Of a DNA stretch of 64,000 bases, positions 6,710 to 13,336 are shown piece after piece. The notes below the pieces were generated by a model. That model made no database searches, was not told the DNA's origin, and was given only the letters and a program-made list of their open reading frames with translations. A program made the translations under genes and the position numbers. How positions within the stretch are numbered: the stretch's first letter is position 1; each line of letters begins with the position of its first letter. Source of the stretch: an uncultured Flavobacteriaceae bacterium (lineage in GTDB: Bacteria > Bacteroidota > Bacteroidia > Flavobacteriales > Flavobacteriaceae); contig CANLWG010000011.1 of the NCBI GenBank assembly GCA_947494715.1, forward strand, positions 1 through 64,000. Reading direction: 5' to 3'.

Positions 6710-7162
6710 ATGAAAGAAGAAATAAGAGCCCTAAGCCGGAAACAGCCCTACGCGAGCCTGATGCTCCACGGGAAAATGGAAACGCGCACCTGGAGCACCA
6801 AGTACAGGGGAAAGGTATTGATATGTGCCAGTCAACGGTCGTATTCGGATCTGGATATATTAAAGATTTCAGATATAGAGGGAACCAAGGCGATACTGGA
6901 CACTTTGACATCGAACAGGGTGAACGCATCCATAACTGGAAAAGCCATCGCAATAGGCGAACTAATAGATTGTAGGCCCATGACCAAGGAAGATGAGGCC
7001 AAGACTTTTGTAAAGTATTGTCCGGGGCTGTGGTGCCATGTGTATGAGAATGTGAAGGAACTAATTCCCTTCCCATGGAAAGGCACACAAGGATGGAAGA
7101 AACTGGATTTTTGGTTAAAACAGGAATTGCAAATGGCTTATCCAGAAATTTTTGAGCCATGA
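6710..7162 (+). CDS. ASCH-domain protein
   Basis: 150 aa. The N-terminus (ALSRKQPYASLMLHGKMETR, then W and KYRGKVLI) is a typical ASCH (PUA-like) start, with the RxxP, G.K..E.R and RG.. positions. Later blocks (GKAIAIGELIDCRPMT; PFPWKGTQGWKKL) complete the small beta-barrel. ASCH domains bind RNA or modified bases, and some are N4-acetylcytidine amidohydrolases. The target here is unknown. It lies between a DNA-binding protein and methyltransferase genes, in keeping with a nucleic-acid-modification role. Confidence 0.75.
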   Translation: MKEEIRALSRKQPYASLMLHGKMETRTWSTKYRGKVLICASQRSYSDLDILKISDIEGTKAILDTLTSNRVNASITGKAIAIGELIDCRPMTKEDEAKTFVKYCPGLWCHVYENVKELIPFPWKGTQGWKKLDFWLKQELQMAYPEIFEP

Positions 7163-7566
7163 AGGATCTTATAAGCTTAAGGAAAAAGTGGAAGGAATTG
7201 AAATCCAAATACAATGGTGCGGAACTGGCCTATAGGTATGATGATTATATGGAATTTACTGGCCGGATATTGGAACTAGGAATGTTCGTCCCTTGCAACG
7301 GGAAGGGAGAGCCCTTGGAGGAGCCCACCGATATGTACACCAATGAACAGTACTACGGGGCCGCAATGGACGAGTACCAAAAAGCCAAGGAGAAAGTGTT
7401 GTTCGAGGGGTTCCAAGTAAGGGTCAAGGGAGAATTTGGAGTGGCAATAGTCAACAAAGAAGGGGTTCGGCTCGACTGGAGGTTCCATAAAAACAGGTTT
7501 TTTCAGGGATACTACACCATCGAAGACCTAACGGGCCTTGGACTTAAATACAAAGGGAAATGGTAA
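7159..7566 (+). CDS. hypothetical phage protein
   Basis: 135 aa, ATG overlapping the previous stop. Mixed alpha/beta: a helical start (LRKKWKELKSKYNGAELAYR) and a later beta part (VRVKGEFGVAIVNKEGVRLD) ending in YYTIEDLTGLG. No family recognised. It overlaps the downstream methyltransferase start by 7 bases, so it is part of the same translated string. Confidence 0.55.
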   Translation: MKDLISLRKKWKELKSKYNGAELAYRYDDYMEFTGRILELGMFVPCNGKGEPLEEPTDMYTNEQYYGAAMDEYQKAKEKVLFEGFQVRVKGEFGVAIVNKEGVRLDWRFHKNRFFQGYYTIEDLTGLGLKYKGKW

Positions 7567-8072
7567 TCGAAAGAAAATGGGCAATGCCGAATAAATGGAC
7601 TTTCAAAATCAAACCTATCAACGAACTGTTGGAAAAATATGTTGGAGACGGGGAAGGCTGGATAGATCCCTTTGCGGGTGAAAATTCCCCAGCGGAGATT
7701 ACTAATGATTTGAACCCAAAGAGGCCGACCAAGTTTCATCTTAAAGCCACGCACTTTGTAGAAATGTTACCAGAGAAATATAGGGGCGTTCTATTTGACC
7801 CTCCCTATAGCTTGCGACAAACCAAGGAATGCTATGAAGGAGTAGGCATGAAGTTTTCACAAAAAGATTCCCAAGAGGCCGTTCATTGGGGCAGGTTAAA
7901 GACCCAAATAGCAAGTAAAATCATAAAAGGCGGAATCGCCATAACATTTGGATGGAACAGCAGCGGATTCGGCAAGAAAAGGGGATTTGAAAAAGTGGAA
8001 ATCCTAATGGTGAACCATGGAGGCAACGGGCATCATGACACTATTTGTACCGTAGAGAGAAAAATAATTTAA
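7560..8072 (+). CDS. DPPY-type DNA methyltransferase (phage)
   Basis: 170 aa, short for this class. It shows DPFAGENSPAE (residues about 36-46, SAM-binding motif I with its flank) and FDPPYSLRQ (about 79-87, catalytic motif IV of amino-methyltransferases that act on adenine N6 or cytosine N4). A further beta strand (GGIAITFGWNSSG) fits the Rossmann-like core. There is no separate recognition domain, as in many solitary phage enzymes. It would methylate phage or host DNA, perhaps to evade restriction. An internal ATG at 7584 is an alternative start. Confidence 0.72.
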   Translation: MVIERKWAMPNKWTFKIKPINELLEKYVGDGEGWIDPFAGENSPAEITNDLNPKRPTKFHLKATHFVEMLPEKYRGVLFDPPYSLRQTKECYEGVGMKFSQKDSQEAVHWGRLKTQIASKIIKGGIAITFGWNSSGFGKKRGFEKVEILMVNHGGNGHHDTICTVERKII

Positions 8073-8086
8073 AGACCTTATATAAA

Positions 8087-8428
8087 ATGGAAGAGCAATT
8101 AAAATACGTCTGCGACGAAAAAAGACATTTGATATGTGTGCCCTATTCGATTGAGAACCTTCATCGAATGGCCGGGGAACTTGATATAAAAAGATGCTGG
8201 TTCCATAAAAATCATTATGACATTCCAAAGCAAAGGGTAGAGGAAATCAAAAAGAAATGTAAGGTGGTCGATGCCAAAAATATTGTCGAAATCATAAGAC
8301 ATCCGGAATATGCCGAAACCATCATTTCCGATATAGTTCCAAGAATAGGGGCGAAACCTAAAAATCAAGTTCTACCGGAGCATGAGAAACTAAAGTGGGA
8401 CGGTTATAGCACGGCTCATCAACTTTAA
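8087..8428 (+). CDS. DUF4031-like protein
   Basis: 113 aa from the ATG at 8087; an in-frame ATG at 8045 lies inside the upstream gene. The core HLICVPYSIENLHRMAGEL, then KRCWFHKNHYDIPKQR, fits the DUF4031 pattern: a small protein with conserved L-H-x-A and W-F-x-x-x-H-Y-D positions. Biochemical role is not established to my knowledge. Its place next to a DNA methyltransferase and a deoxyribosyltransferase-like gene suggests nucleic-acid metabolism. Confidence 0.6.
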   Translation: MEEQLKYVCDEKRHLICVPYSIENLHRMAGELDIKRCWFHKNHYDIPKQRVEEIKKKCKVVDAKNIVEIIRHPEYAETIISDIVPRIGAKPKNQVLPEHEKLKWDGYSTAHQL

Positions 8429-8450
8429 AACATATATAACCCGTTAAACT

Positions 8451-8699
8451 ATGGAGATAAACCACAAGATCGAATTTGTAGACGGCCCGTTCGATACCGA
8501 TACGGGAAAGCTGATAGCTGTACAGAATCCAAAATATGGAAGTGTAACCCTTTGCTTCAAGGCGAACATGAACATTCCATTTGCGAAAATAAAGCTACAC
8601 TCCAATGATTTGGCGGTGGATGCCGATGCCGTATTGGATGATGCGTACAATCTTGCTGAAGAAATCGCAAGAAGATGGAACGAATATAAGACCACTTAA
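8451..8699 (+). CDS. hypothetical phage protein (82 aa)
   Basis: 82 aa, acidic, with a beta-rich first part (KIEFVDGPFDTDTGKLIAV) and a helical C-terminus (DDAYNLAEEIARRWNEY). No recognised family. Co-directional with its neighbours, 22 bases after the DUF4031-like gene and 10 before the next start. Confidence 0.5.
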   Translation: MEINHKIEFVDGPFDTDTGKLIAVQNPKYGSVTLCFKANMNIPFAKIKLHSNDLAVDADAVLDDAYNLAEEIARRWNEYKTT

Positions 8700-8709
8700 A
8701 ACAAAGGAT

Positions 8710-9072
8710 ATGGAAACAGAAGCTAAAAAAGTGAAAAAAATCTATGTAGCAAGCAGTTGGAGAAATCCCTTCCAGCCAACAGTAGTAAAGAATTTAAGAA
8801 ACATGAGGCATCAGGTCTATGACTTTAGAAACCCGGAGAAAGGCTTCAAACATGATTTCGATGCAATGAAATGGGCCGATTGCTGCGTAATGGTCTTACC
8901 GTGTGGTAGAAGTGCAAACACGGAGGCCGGATGGATGAAAGGTGCGGGAAAGGAGGTGTGGGTATACCAACCAGTACCTCAAGAACCTGAATTGATGTAT
9001 AAGATATATGACGGCATAATCAAGGGGTCGGAAGAATTGTTCGACATATTCTCTTTTGTACAATATGTCTGA
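8710..9072 (+). CDS. nucleoside 2-deoxyribosyltransferase-like protein
   Basis: 120 aa from the ATG at 8710. The N-terminus KKIYVASSWRNPFQP and the central block CCVMVLPCGRSANTEAGWMK match the nucleoside 2-deoxyribosyltransferase-like fold: first strand plus substrate loop, then the loop with catalytic Glu (NTEAGW). Family members exchange bases on deoxyribonucleosides or hydrolyse deoxynucleoside monophosphates. In a phage it could change the nucleotide pool or make unusual nucleotides. The substrate is not predictable. Confidence 0.7.
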   Translation: METEAKKVKKIYVASSWRNPFQPTVVKNLRNMRHQVYDFRNPEKGFKHDFDAMKWADCCVMVLPCGRSANTEAGWMKGAGKEVWVYQPVPQEPELMYKIYDGIIKGSEELFDIFSFVQYV

Positions 9073-9193
9073 TTCCAGAATTCAAAACAACAATGAACAA
9101 TGGCACTTGTGGCGAGAAGCGCATAAAAATCATTCGAACGAATGTAAATCCCAACTATGGGCAATGCGAAAAGTAGACGCTATTAAGCAGTAG
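9065..9193 (+). CDS. possible 42-aa ORF overlapping a structured RNA region
   Basis: An ATG overlapping the end of the deoxyribosyltransferase-like gene opens 42 codons ending in TAG (MSDSRIQNNNEQWHLWREAH...). Composition is protein-like, but the same bases include the left arm of a long inverted repeat (9099-9109) and other hairpins. The ORF may be incidental, or may be a small coding part of the RNA. Low confidence. Confidence 0.3.
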   Translation: MSDSRIQNNNEQWHLWREAHKNHSNECKSQLWAMRKVDAIKQ

Positions 9194-9359
9194 GACGATC
9201 GAATGTACCTCAGGCCCGTAGGAAATGACGCGGCGCTATGTGGAGAGAACCACAAGACAAAAACCCATAATAGGAGGAACACGTTTAACTCGTGTGATAA
9301 AAAGGATTAGGTTTCGAGCACAACGTCCATGCGGGTATCGAATCCCGCCAAGTGCCATT
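9099..9359. ncRNA. candidate structured RNA with long closing stem and T-arm-like hairpin
   Basis: An 11-bp perfect inverted repeat (9099-9109 AATGGCACTTG with 9349-9359 CAAGTGCCATT) encloses 239 bases full of hairpins: 9151-9162 (CCCA/TGGG), 9239-9254 (TGTGG/CCACA), 9279-9295 (5-bp stem, 7-nt loop like an anticodon arm) and 9331-9348 (GCGGG, loop TATCGAAT, CCCGC). The last is a near-T-arm directly followed by the right closing strand, as in tRNA and tmRNA. The T-loop has one base too many, and I cannot place a D arm. No convincing gene covers 9194-9415. Strand is unproven; plus is likelier from the T-arm reading and the neighbours. Confidence 0.4.
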
Positions 9360-9415
9360 TAACGTAAAACGTCACAAGTAAAACAAAGAGAGTAATAACC
9401 TAAATAATTAAGAAA

Positions 9416-9634
9416 ATGGAAAATGTTGAAATCCAGAGATTATTGAAACAAGCTGCTAACGAAATCAAATCACTTAGACAACAGAATCAGCTAATGTCGG
9501 CTAGGCTAGAGGTCTATGACACAATGAAATTGATGTTGAATACCGAGCCCAACTATCCAAGGTCAGGAGCCATGCACCCGGATATCGTTTATGAACTCGA
9601 AAAAGCAAATGATTTGCTGGAAAGCACAAGATAA
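9416..9634 (+). CDS. small coiled-coil protein
   Basis: 72 aa. Residues 5-35 (IQRLLKQAANEIKSLRQQNQ...) have a heptad pattern consistent with a short coiled coil, and the rest is polar. No family recognised. First of a run of tiny co-directional genes between the RNA candidate and terminase. An A-rich leader with no obvious Shine-Dalgarno precedes it, as is normal in Bacteroidota. Confidence 0.5.
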   Translation: MENVEIQRLLKQAANEIKSLRQQNQLMSARLEVYDTMKLMLNTEPNYPRSGAMHPDIVYELEKANDLLESTR

Positions 9635-9655
9635 AGGCTTTAAAACAAAGAGAAG

Positions 9656-9823
9656 ATGGAGAACATTTGCAACCCACCGGAATTGACGAACAAAATTTCC
9701 AGGGAAGAACTTATCGAAGCATTGAAGGAAGTCAACCGAAAGAACAGGGAGTTAAGGAGAAGTTTCAGGTACGATGCAATCTCAATGTCCTCGCAAGTAT
9801 CAGTTAAACCCTATAAACCATAA
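9656..9823 (+). CDS. small hypothetical protein (55 aa)
   Basis: 55 codons from ATG 9656 to TAA 9821. The product starts MENICNPPELTNKISREELI and has a basic helix (EALKEVNRKNRELRRSFRY). It begins 22 bases after the previous stop, next to AGAG, and ends 4 bases before the next ATG. The spacing supports a real gene. Function unknown. Confidence 0.45.
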   Translation: MENICNPPELTNKISREELIEALKEVNRKNRELRRSFRYDAISMSSQVSVKPYKP

Positions 9824-9827
9824 AAGC

Positions 9828-10037
9828 ATGAAGATGAATAAAAAGTTACAAAGTTTCGGAAGAGAGTTTTTAAAAGAAAACCTAAAAAAATGTAATGACG
9901 CACAGCAGACAATATTTAAAAGAATGTATTCTAACGGTAACTTAGGCTTAACTATTGAAGAAGTTGTGGACAGAATGCCAGAGTCAAAAATAGATTGGGC
10001 GATGCAGCAAGTAAGCCGAACTCTTGATAAACCATAA
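9828..10037 (+). CDS. small hypothetical protein (69 aa)
   Basis: 69 aa from ATG 9828 (MKMNKKLQSFGREF); a further upstream in-frame start would run through the preceding gene. Helical: NLKKCNDAQQTIFKRMYSNG, then LTIEEVVDRMPESKIDWAMQ, the latter with HTH-like spacing. No family recognised; binding to DNA or a host protein would be speculation. Confidence 0.5.
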   Translation: MKMNKKLQSFGREFLKENLKKCNDAQQTIFKRMYSNGNLGLTIEEVVDRMPESKIDWAMQQVSRTLDKP

Positions 10038-10049
10038 AAACAAAAGGAA

Positions 10050-10262
10050 ATGGAAGTATTGAGAATGGTAGAATGTTCTGTTAGGAGAGGACTTGGCCCT
10101 CAATGGGACGAAAAGACGATAACAGTTTTTCTGGACGACGTAGAACCATTTGTTTCGGAAGCCGAAATCAGGGACATGGTTATTTGGGATGCCAAGCATC
10201 AGTTAAAAAAGCTCGGATATTCCGAAAACACCTATTTAATCAAGGAAATCAATTCAGCATAA
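10050..10262 (+). CDS. small hypothetical protein (70 aa)
   Basis: 70 aa, starting MEVLRMVECSVRRGLG, with a central acidic strand-loop (TITVFLDDVEPFVSEAEI) and a C-terminal helix (WDAKHQLKKLGYS). No family recognised. A purine-rich AAAGGAA lies 5-10 bases upstream. Part of the tiny-gene run. Confidence 0.5.
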   Translation: MEVLRMVECSVRRGLGPQWDEKTITVFLDDVEPFVSEAEIRDMVIWDAKHQLKKLGYSENTYLIKEINSA

Positions 10263-10272
10263 AATAAAGGAA

Positions 10273-10566
10273 ATGGATACTACCAAGGCAGAAAGCAACT
10301 TGATAATTAGCGATGCGTTTCTCCTTCACACAGTTAGATGGGTGGATGGTGAAGTTATCATAAGAATTGATTCAGGTGGCCCAGACCACGGAATCCAGCA
10401 TTGTAAAGATGCCATGGAAGCGACCGAAGAAATGGTTTGGTACAAAAAGTATAAGGCCATTGAAGTAGAAACCAACTCCCTAAGACAGGAGAACGAATCG
10501 CTGAAAAGAGAGAACCAAAAATTACGCGAATTTGCCCAACGGACATTGGACGACACGGAATATTAA
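10273..10566 (+). CDS. small coiled-coil protein (97 aa)
   Basis: 97 aa. The N-terminal half is beta-like (LHTVRWVDGEVIIRIDSGG). The C-terminal 40 residues form a clear leucine-rich coiled coil (NSLRQENESLKRENQKLREF). This suggests dimerisation. Preceded by AAAGGAA. No family recognised. Confidence 0.5.
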   Translation: MDTTKAESNLIISDAFLLHTVRWVDGEVIIRIDSGGPDHGIQHCKDAMEATEEMVWYKKYKAIEVETNSLRQENESLKRENQKLREFAQRTLDDTEY

Positions 10567-10586
10567 GCCCAAAGACTATTGGAACA

Positions 10587-10817
10587 ATGAGCAGACAATT
10601 GATAGATGAAGTCCCGATACCCAAGGAAACAGCAATAATGATCCATGAAAGGGTCAAGGGGCTGATAGAATCACATCTGGAAGATGAGAAATTACAGAAC
10701 ACGGTTACATTGAACATGCCGGTAAGGCCCAGGCACGACCTCAAATGGCTCGCCATAAGCAGCTATTTGCAGGGACTTATGGACGCACAGCAATTGGAAC
10801 AAGACCATAAGGGATGA
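10587..10817 (+). CDS. small hypothetical protein (76 aa)
   Basis: 76 aa, mostly helical (PIPKETAIMIHERVKGLIES; HDLKWLAISSYLQGLMDAQQ). Its TGA overlaps the ATG of the 38-aa membrane peptide. No family recognised. Confidence 0.5.
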   Translation: MSRQLIDEVPIPKETAIMIHERVKGLIESHLEDEKLQNTVTLNMPVRPRHDLKWLAISSYLQGLMDAQQLEQDHKG

Positions 10818-10930
10818 AGAAGAAACGCTTAAAAAAAATAGAGGAAGATCTGCTACGTCTAAAGATAATATCCGTTATGATGCTTATCGTAGTATCGATA
10901 ATCCTAGCGATCGTGATGCAAAAGACCTAG
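10814..10930 (+). CDS. 38-aa single-span membrane peptide
   Basis: An ATG overlapping the previous stop (ATGA) encodes MKKKRLKKIEEDLLRLKIIS followed by a hydrophobic segment (VMMLIVVSIILAIVM) and QKT. This is a basic cytoplasmic end plus one transmembrane helix. Such peptides in phage early regions can be superinfection-exclusion factors, membrane anchors or antiholins, but nothing here decides between them. Confidence 0.5.
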   Translation: MKKKRLKKIEEDLLRLKIISVMMLIVVSIILAIVMQKT

Positions 10931-10933
10931 GGA

Positions 10934-11122
10934 ATGACCTTCCATGACAAGCATAGCGCGATCCCCTTCGAGGAACTGATCTATGAGATGTACCAACATC
11001 AAAAAGACCGGGAAATGCTCCTATCGATAGAAGAACTGATAATAACCAACAAGGACGATTATTGTCCTGTACACCTGTTCACCCTGATAAATGCGATAAA
11101 GGGATATCTGGAGAATATGTAA
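10934..11122 (+). CDS. small hypothetical protein (62 aa)
   Basis: 62 aa, acidic and helical (SAIPFEELIYEMYQHQKDRE; CPVHLFTLINAIKGYLENM). It is the last tiny gene before a promoter-like motif at 11128. No family recognised. Confidence 0.45.
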   Translation: MTFHDKHSAIPFEELIYEMYQHQKDREMLLSIEELIITNKDDYCPVHLFTLINAIKGYLENM

Positions 11123-11127
11123 TAATT

Positions 11128-11158
11128 GTTACAAAACCAACAAAATGTTGTAAATTTA
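11128..11158 (+). promoter_or_regulatory. phage promoter/operator motif, copy 1
   Basis: A 31-nt element, 26/31 identical to the element at 31157-31187 and similar to 15219-15249. It contains a TAAATTTA box resembling the Bacteroidota -7 box (TAnnTTTG) and a perfect inverted repeat TTACAA (11129-11134) / TTGTAA (11148-11153), suggesting a promoter overlapped by an operator. The box ends only 4 bases before the ATG of the next gene, so the transcript would be leaderless or nearly so. Confidence 0.5.
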
Positions 11159-11162
11159 TATT

Positions 11163-11297
11163 ATGGAAGCAATTGAAATCAACAACCGCGAACTATCCGA
11201 AAGCCTTTCCGAAATCGCCAAAAGGGAAAACCGCACCATTTCCAATATGGCCGAGACGGTTTTATTGGATTTTGTCAGGGACTACAACGGGAATTAG
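11163..11297 (+). CDS. 44-aa ribbon-helix-helix-like protein
   Basis: 44 codons from ATG 11163 to TAG 11295 (MEAIEINNRELSESLSEIAK...). The end, RENRTISNMAETVLLDFV, is the second-helix signature of ribbon-helix-helix proteins (NRTISxMAExxL). It is likely a small DNA-binding regulator. A palindromic promoter-like element directly before it suggests autoregulation, and the same element precedes two later phage loci. Terminase small subunit follows 25 bases downstream. Confidence 0.55.
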   Translation: MEAIEINNRELSESLSEIAKRENRTISNMAETVLLDFVRDYNGN

Positions 11298-11322
11298 ACC
11301 AACTACATTATAACGGACTATA

Positions 11323-11916
11323 ATGGGATTGACTTTAAAACAGGAGATTTTCTGTAAGGAATATGTAAAATGTGACAATAAATCACAAGCATACCGTATT
11401 GCATATAATACTTCGGGAATGACCGATAAAAGCGTTCATGAAAAAGCCTCGGAGCTTTCCAAGAACGTCAAGGTGATGTCAAGGATACAAGAGCTACAGA
11501 ACATTGCGTCCGAAGTTGCAGAAAAAGAATTCAGGATCGATTCAAAAGAAATACTCGGTCATTTGAACATCCTTAGAAAATCAAGGATAGACGAGTATGT
11601 CGATTTTGTGGAGATAATCAAAAATATTGGGATTGACGAAAAGACCGGCGAACCTATTAAGGTTTCGGAAAGGATACTACAATTCAAGCCATTCGAAGAG
11701 TTGACAGAGGAACAATTGATGTGCATTGAATCCATTAAGGACACGCGCAACGGAATTGAATTAAAACTACATGGAAAGGATTGGACCATTGAAAAAATTG
11801 CCAAACATATCGGATTCTACGAAAAACACAACCTTCAGAAGAACACGGAACTAACTCGTTCGGAAAGACAGGCCCGTATTGCCAAGTTAAAGGAAAAGGC
11901 GAATGCGTCCGGTTGA
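11323..11916 (+). CDS. terminase small subunit
   Basis: 197 aa. The N-terminus LTLKQEIFCKEYVKCDNKSQ, then AYRIAYNTS, is the usual Terminase_2 family start, whose helix-turn-helix recognises the packaging site. The remainder is helical (central ELQNIASEVAEKEFR) with a basic end (TRSERQARIAKLKEKA). It would recognise phage DNA and recruit the large subunit, whose gene overlaps its end by 14 bases. Position and length (usual about 150-200 aa) support the call. Confidence 0.85.
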   Translation: MGLTLKQEIFCKEYVKCDNKSQAYRIAYNTSGMTDKSVHEKASELSKNVKVMSRIQELQNIASEVAEKEFRIDSKEILGHLNILRKSRIDEYVDFVEIIKNIGIDEKTGEPIKVSERILQFKPFEELTEEQLMCIESIKDTRNGIELKLHGKDWTIEKIAKHIGFYEKHNLQKNTELTRSERQARIAKLKEKANASG

Positions 11917-13336
11917 ACCCATAACCAATGAGGAGATATTCGAACTTGAGGAACTTTTAAAACTTGAGGAAATAGACATTTTAAAGGACGGCCTCACCGA
12001 GTTCAATGACAGGACCAGTCCCAACTACATATTCCTCTATGACGCGATAGAATCACAGAAATGGGGTTTCGATAAAAAGGGGAATCCAAATCTATTATCT
12101 GGCCATACAGGGTGTATCCTAGAGGGAAGCTCAAGAAGCACCAAGACATGGGCGGGGATATTCATCATCATCTATCTATGCACCATAAAGCATCCCGAAG
12201 GTGTTACCATCAATATCTACCGTGAGACCTACAACGAGTTCAAGACGACCTTGTACGATGATTTCAAGCGCATCCTGGACATGTTCGGGCTTGACAACCC
12301 GTTCCACCGGGCAAAGGAAATATCCAGTTTCAGAATAGGTAGATCTACCATTCATTTTCTTGGTGACGGGAAATTCGGGGGAGGATGCGATTACGCATTT
12401 TTCAACGAGGTAATGTTCATCGATTATGAAGTCTTCAAACAGGTAAAGATGCGCTGCCGGTATTTCTGGTGGATGGACTTCAACCCTTGCTATACCGATC
12501 ATTGGGTGTTCGACAAGGTAATGCCCAGAAGCGATGTGAACTATTTACGGACAACTTTTCGCTGCAACCCGTTTATTTCACCTAATGAATTTAACGAGAT
12601 ATTGGGCTATGAGCCTTGGTTGCCCGGGAGTTATGTAGTAGGTGAAGATGATTGTTATTATAAAGGCGAGCCGATAACCGAAAAGAACCAACCGCCACCA
12701 CATCCGGTCAATGTAGAGCAGGGTACTGCCAGTGAATTTGATTGGAAAGTTTATGGCCTTGGATTAAGGGCAGGGCTTGAAGGGGCTATATTCAAGAATA
12801 TCATTTGGATAGACAAATTCCCGGACATAGCCCATATCTACGCAAATGATTTTGGTTTTACTGCCGATTCTAATGCCTTGGGAAAGTATGCTGAGAATGA
12901 AAAAAACGTCTATGTGGAACTTTTGGCCTACCATCCCATAGAGACCCCGGAGGAATTAGGTAATGAACTATTGGCCAATAATATAGGGGAGGACGAATTG
13001 ATAGCCTGTGATTCCTCGGACAAGTATACCGGTGAGAACAAGGGTACGGTAGAAATGGTCAAAGGGCTATGGGAACTGGGGTGGATGAACGCATTTAAGG
13101 TGCCCAAGACGAAATCGGTCATGTTCTGGCTTCTCTCATTGCGGAAGAAAAAACTCCATGTGGTCAAGAACAAAAACTGGAAGTTCGTCAAACTTGAACG
13201 TGAGAAATACCGTTGGAAGGAGATCAATGGAATCCAGATAAACCAACCTATTGACCAGCATAACCACTTCTTCGATATGGCGCGCTACGGGCATATGGCC
13301 TGGAGCGAAAGGGAGTTGGAGGTGGATTGGAGTTAG
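11903..13336 (+). CDS. terminase large subunit
   Basis: 477 aa. ATPase: a Walker A-like motif GSSRSTKTWA (about residue 75), a Walker B-like CDYAFFNEV (about 165) and a coupling region RCRYFWWMDFNPC. Nuclease half: ANDFGFTADSNAL (about 315) and IACDSSDKYTGENKG (about 370), with acidic residues for metals of the RNase H-like site. It cleaves concatemers and pumps DNA into the prohead through the portal. The stop codon overlaps that of the convergent cargo gene by three bases, so the cargo region abuts it exactly. Confidence 0.9.
   Translation: MRPVEPITNEEIFELEELLKLEEIDILKDGLTEFNDRTSPNYIFLYDAIESQKWGFDKKGNPNLLSGHTGCILEGSSRSTKTWAGIFIIIYLCTIKHPEGVTINIYRETYNEFKTTLYDDFKRILDMFGLDNPFHRAKEISSFRIGRSTIHFLGDGKFGGGCDYAFFNEVMFIDYEVFKQVKMRCRYFWWMDFNPCYTDHWVFDKVMPRSDVNYLRTTFRCNPFISPNEFNEILGYEPWLPGSYVVGEDDCYYKGEPITEKNQPPPHPVNVEQGTASEFDWKVYGLGLRAGLEGAIFKNIIWIDKFPDIAHIYANDFGFTADSNALGKYAENEKNVYVELLAYHPIETPEELGNELLANNIGEDELIACDSSDKYTGENKGTVEMVKGLWELGWMNAFKVPKTKSVMFWLLSLRKKKLHVVKNKNWKFVKLEREKYRWKEINGIQINQPIDQHNHFFDMARYGHMAWSERELEVDWS

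Noticed and set aside
6447-7214. 255-codon minus-strand ORF
   Set aside because: It lies opposite three plus-strand genes that tile with ATGA overlaps and have recognised domains (RHH, ASCH). Its composition (Trp/Phe/Ser/Leu-rich) is shadow-like.
9099-9359. tmRNA, group I intron or tRNA with intron
   Set aside because: No GGGG..GGAUUCGAC D-loop or tag frame of tmRNA, no P/Q/R/S elements of group I introns, no placeable D arm, and the T-loop has 8 bases. Kept only as an unclassified structured RNA.
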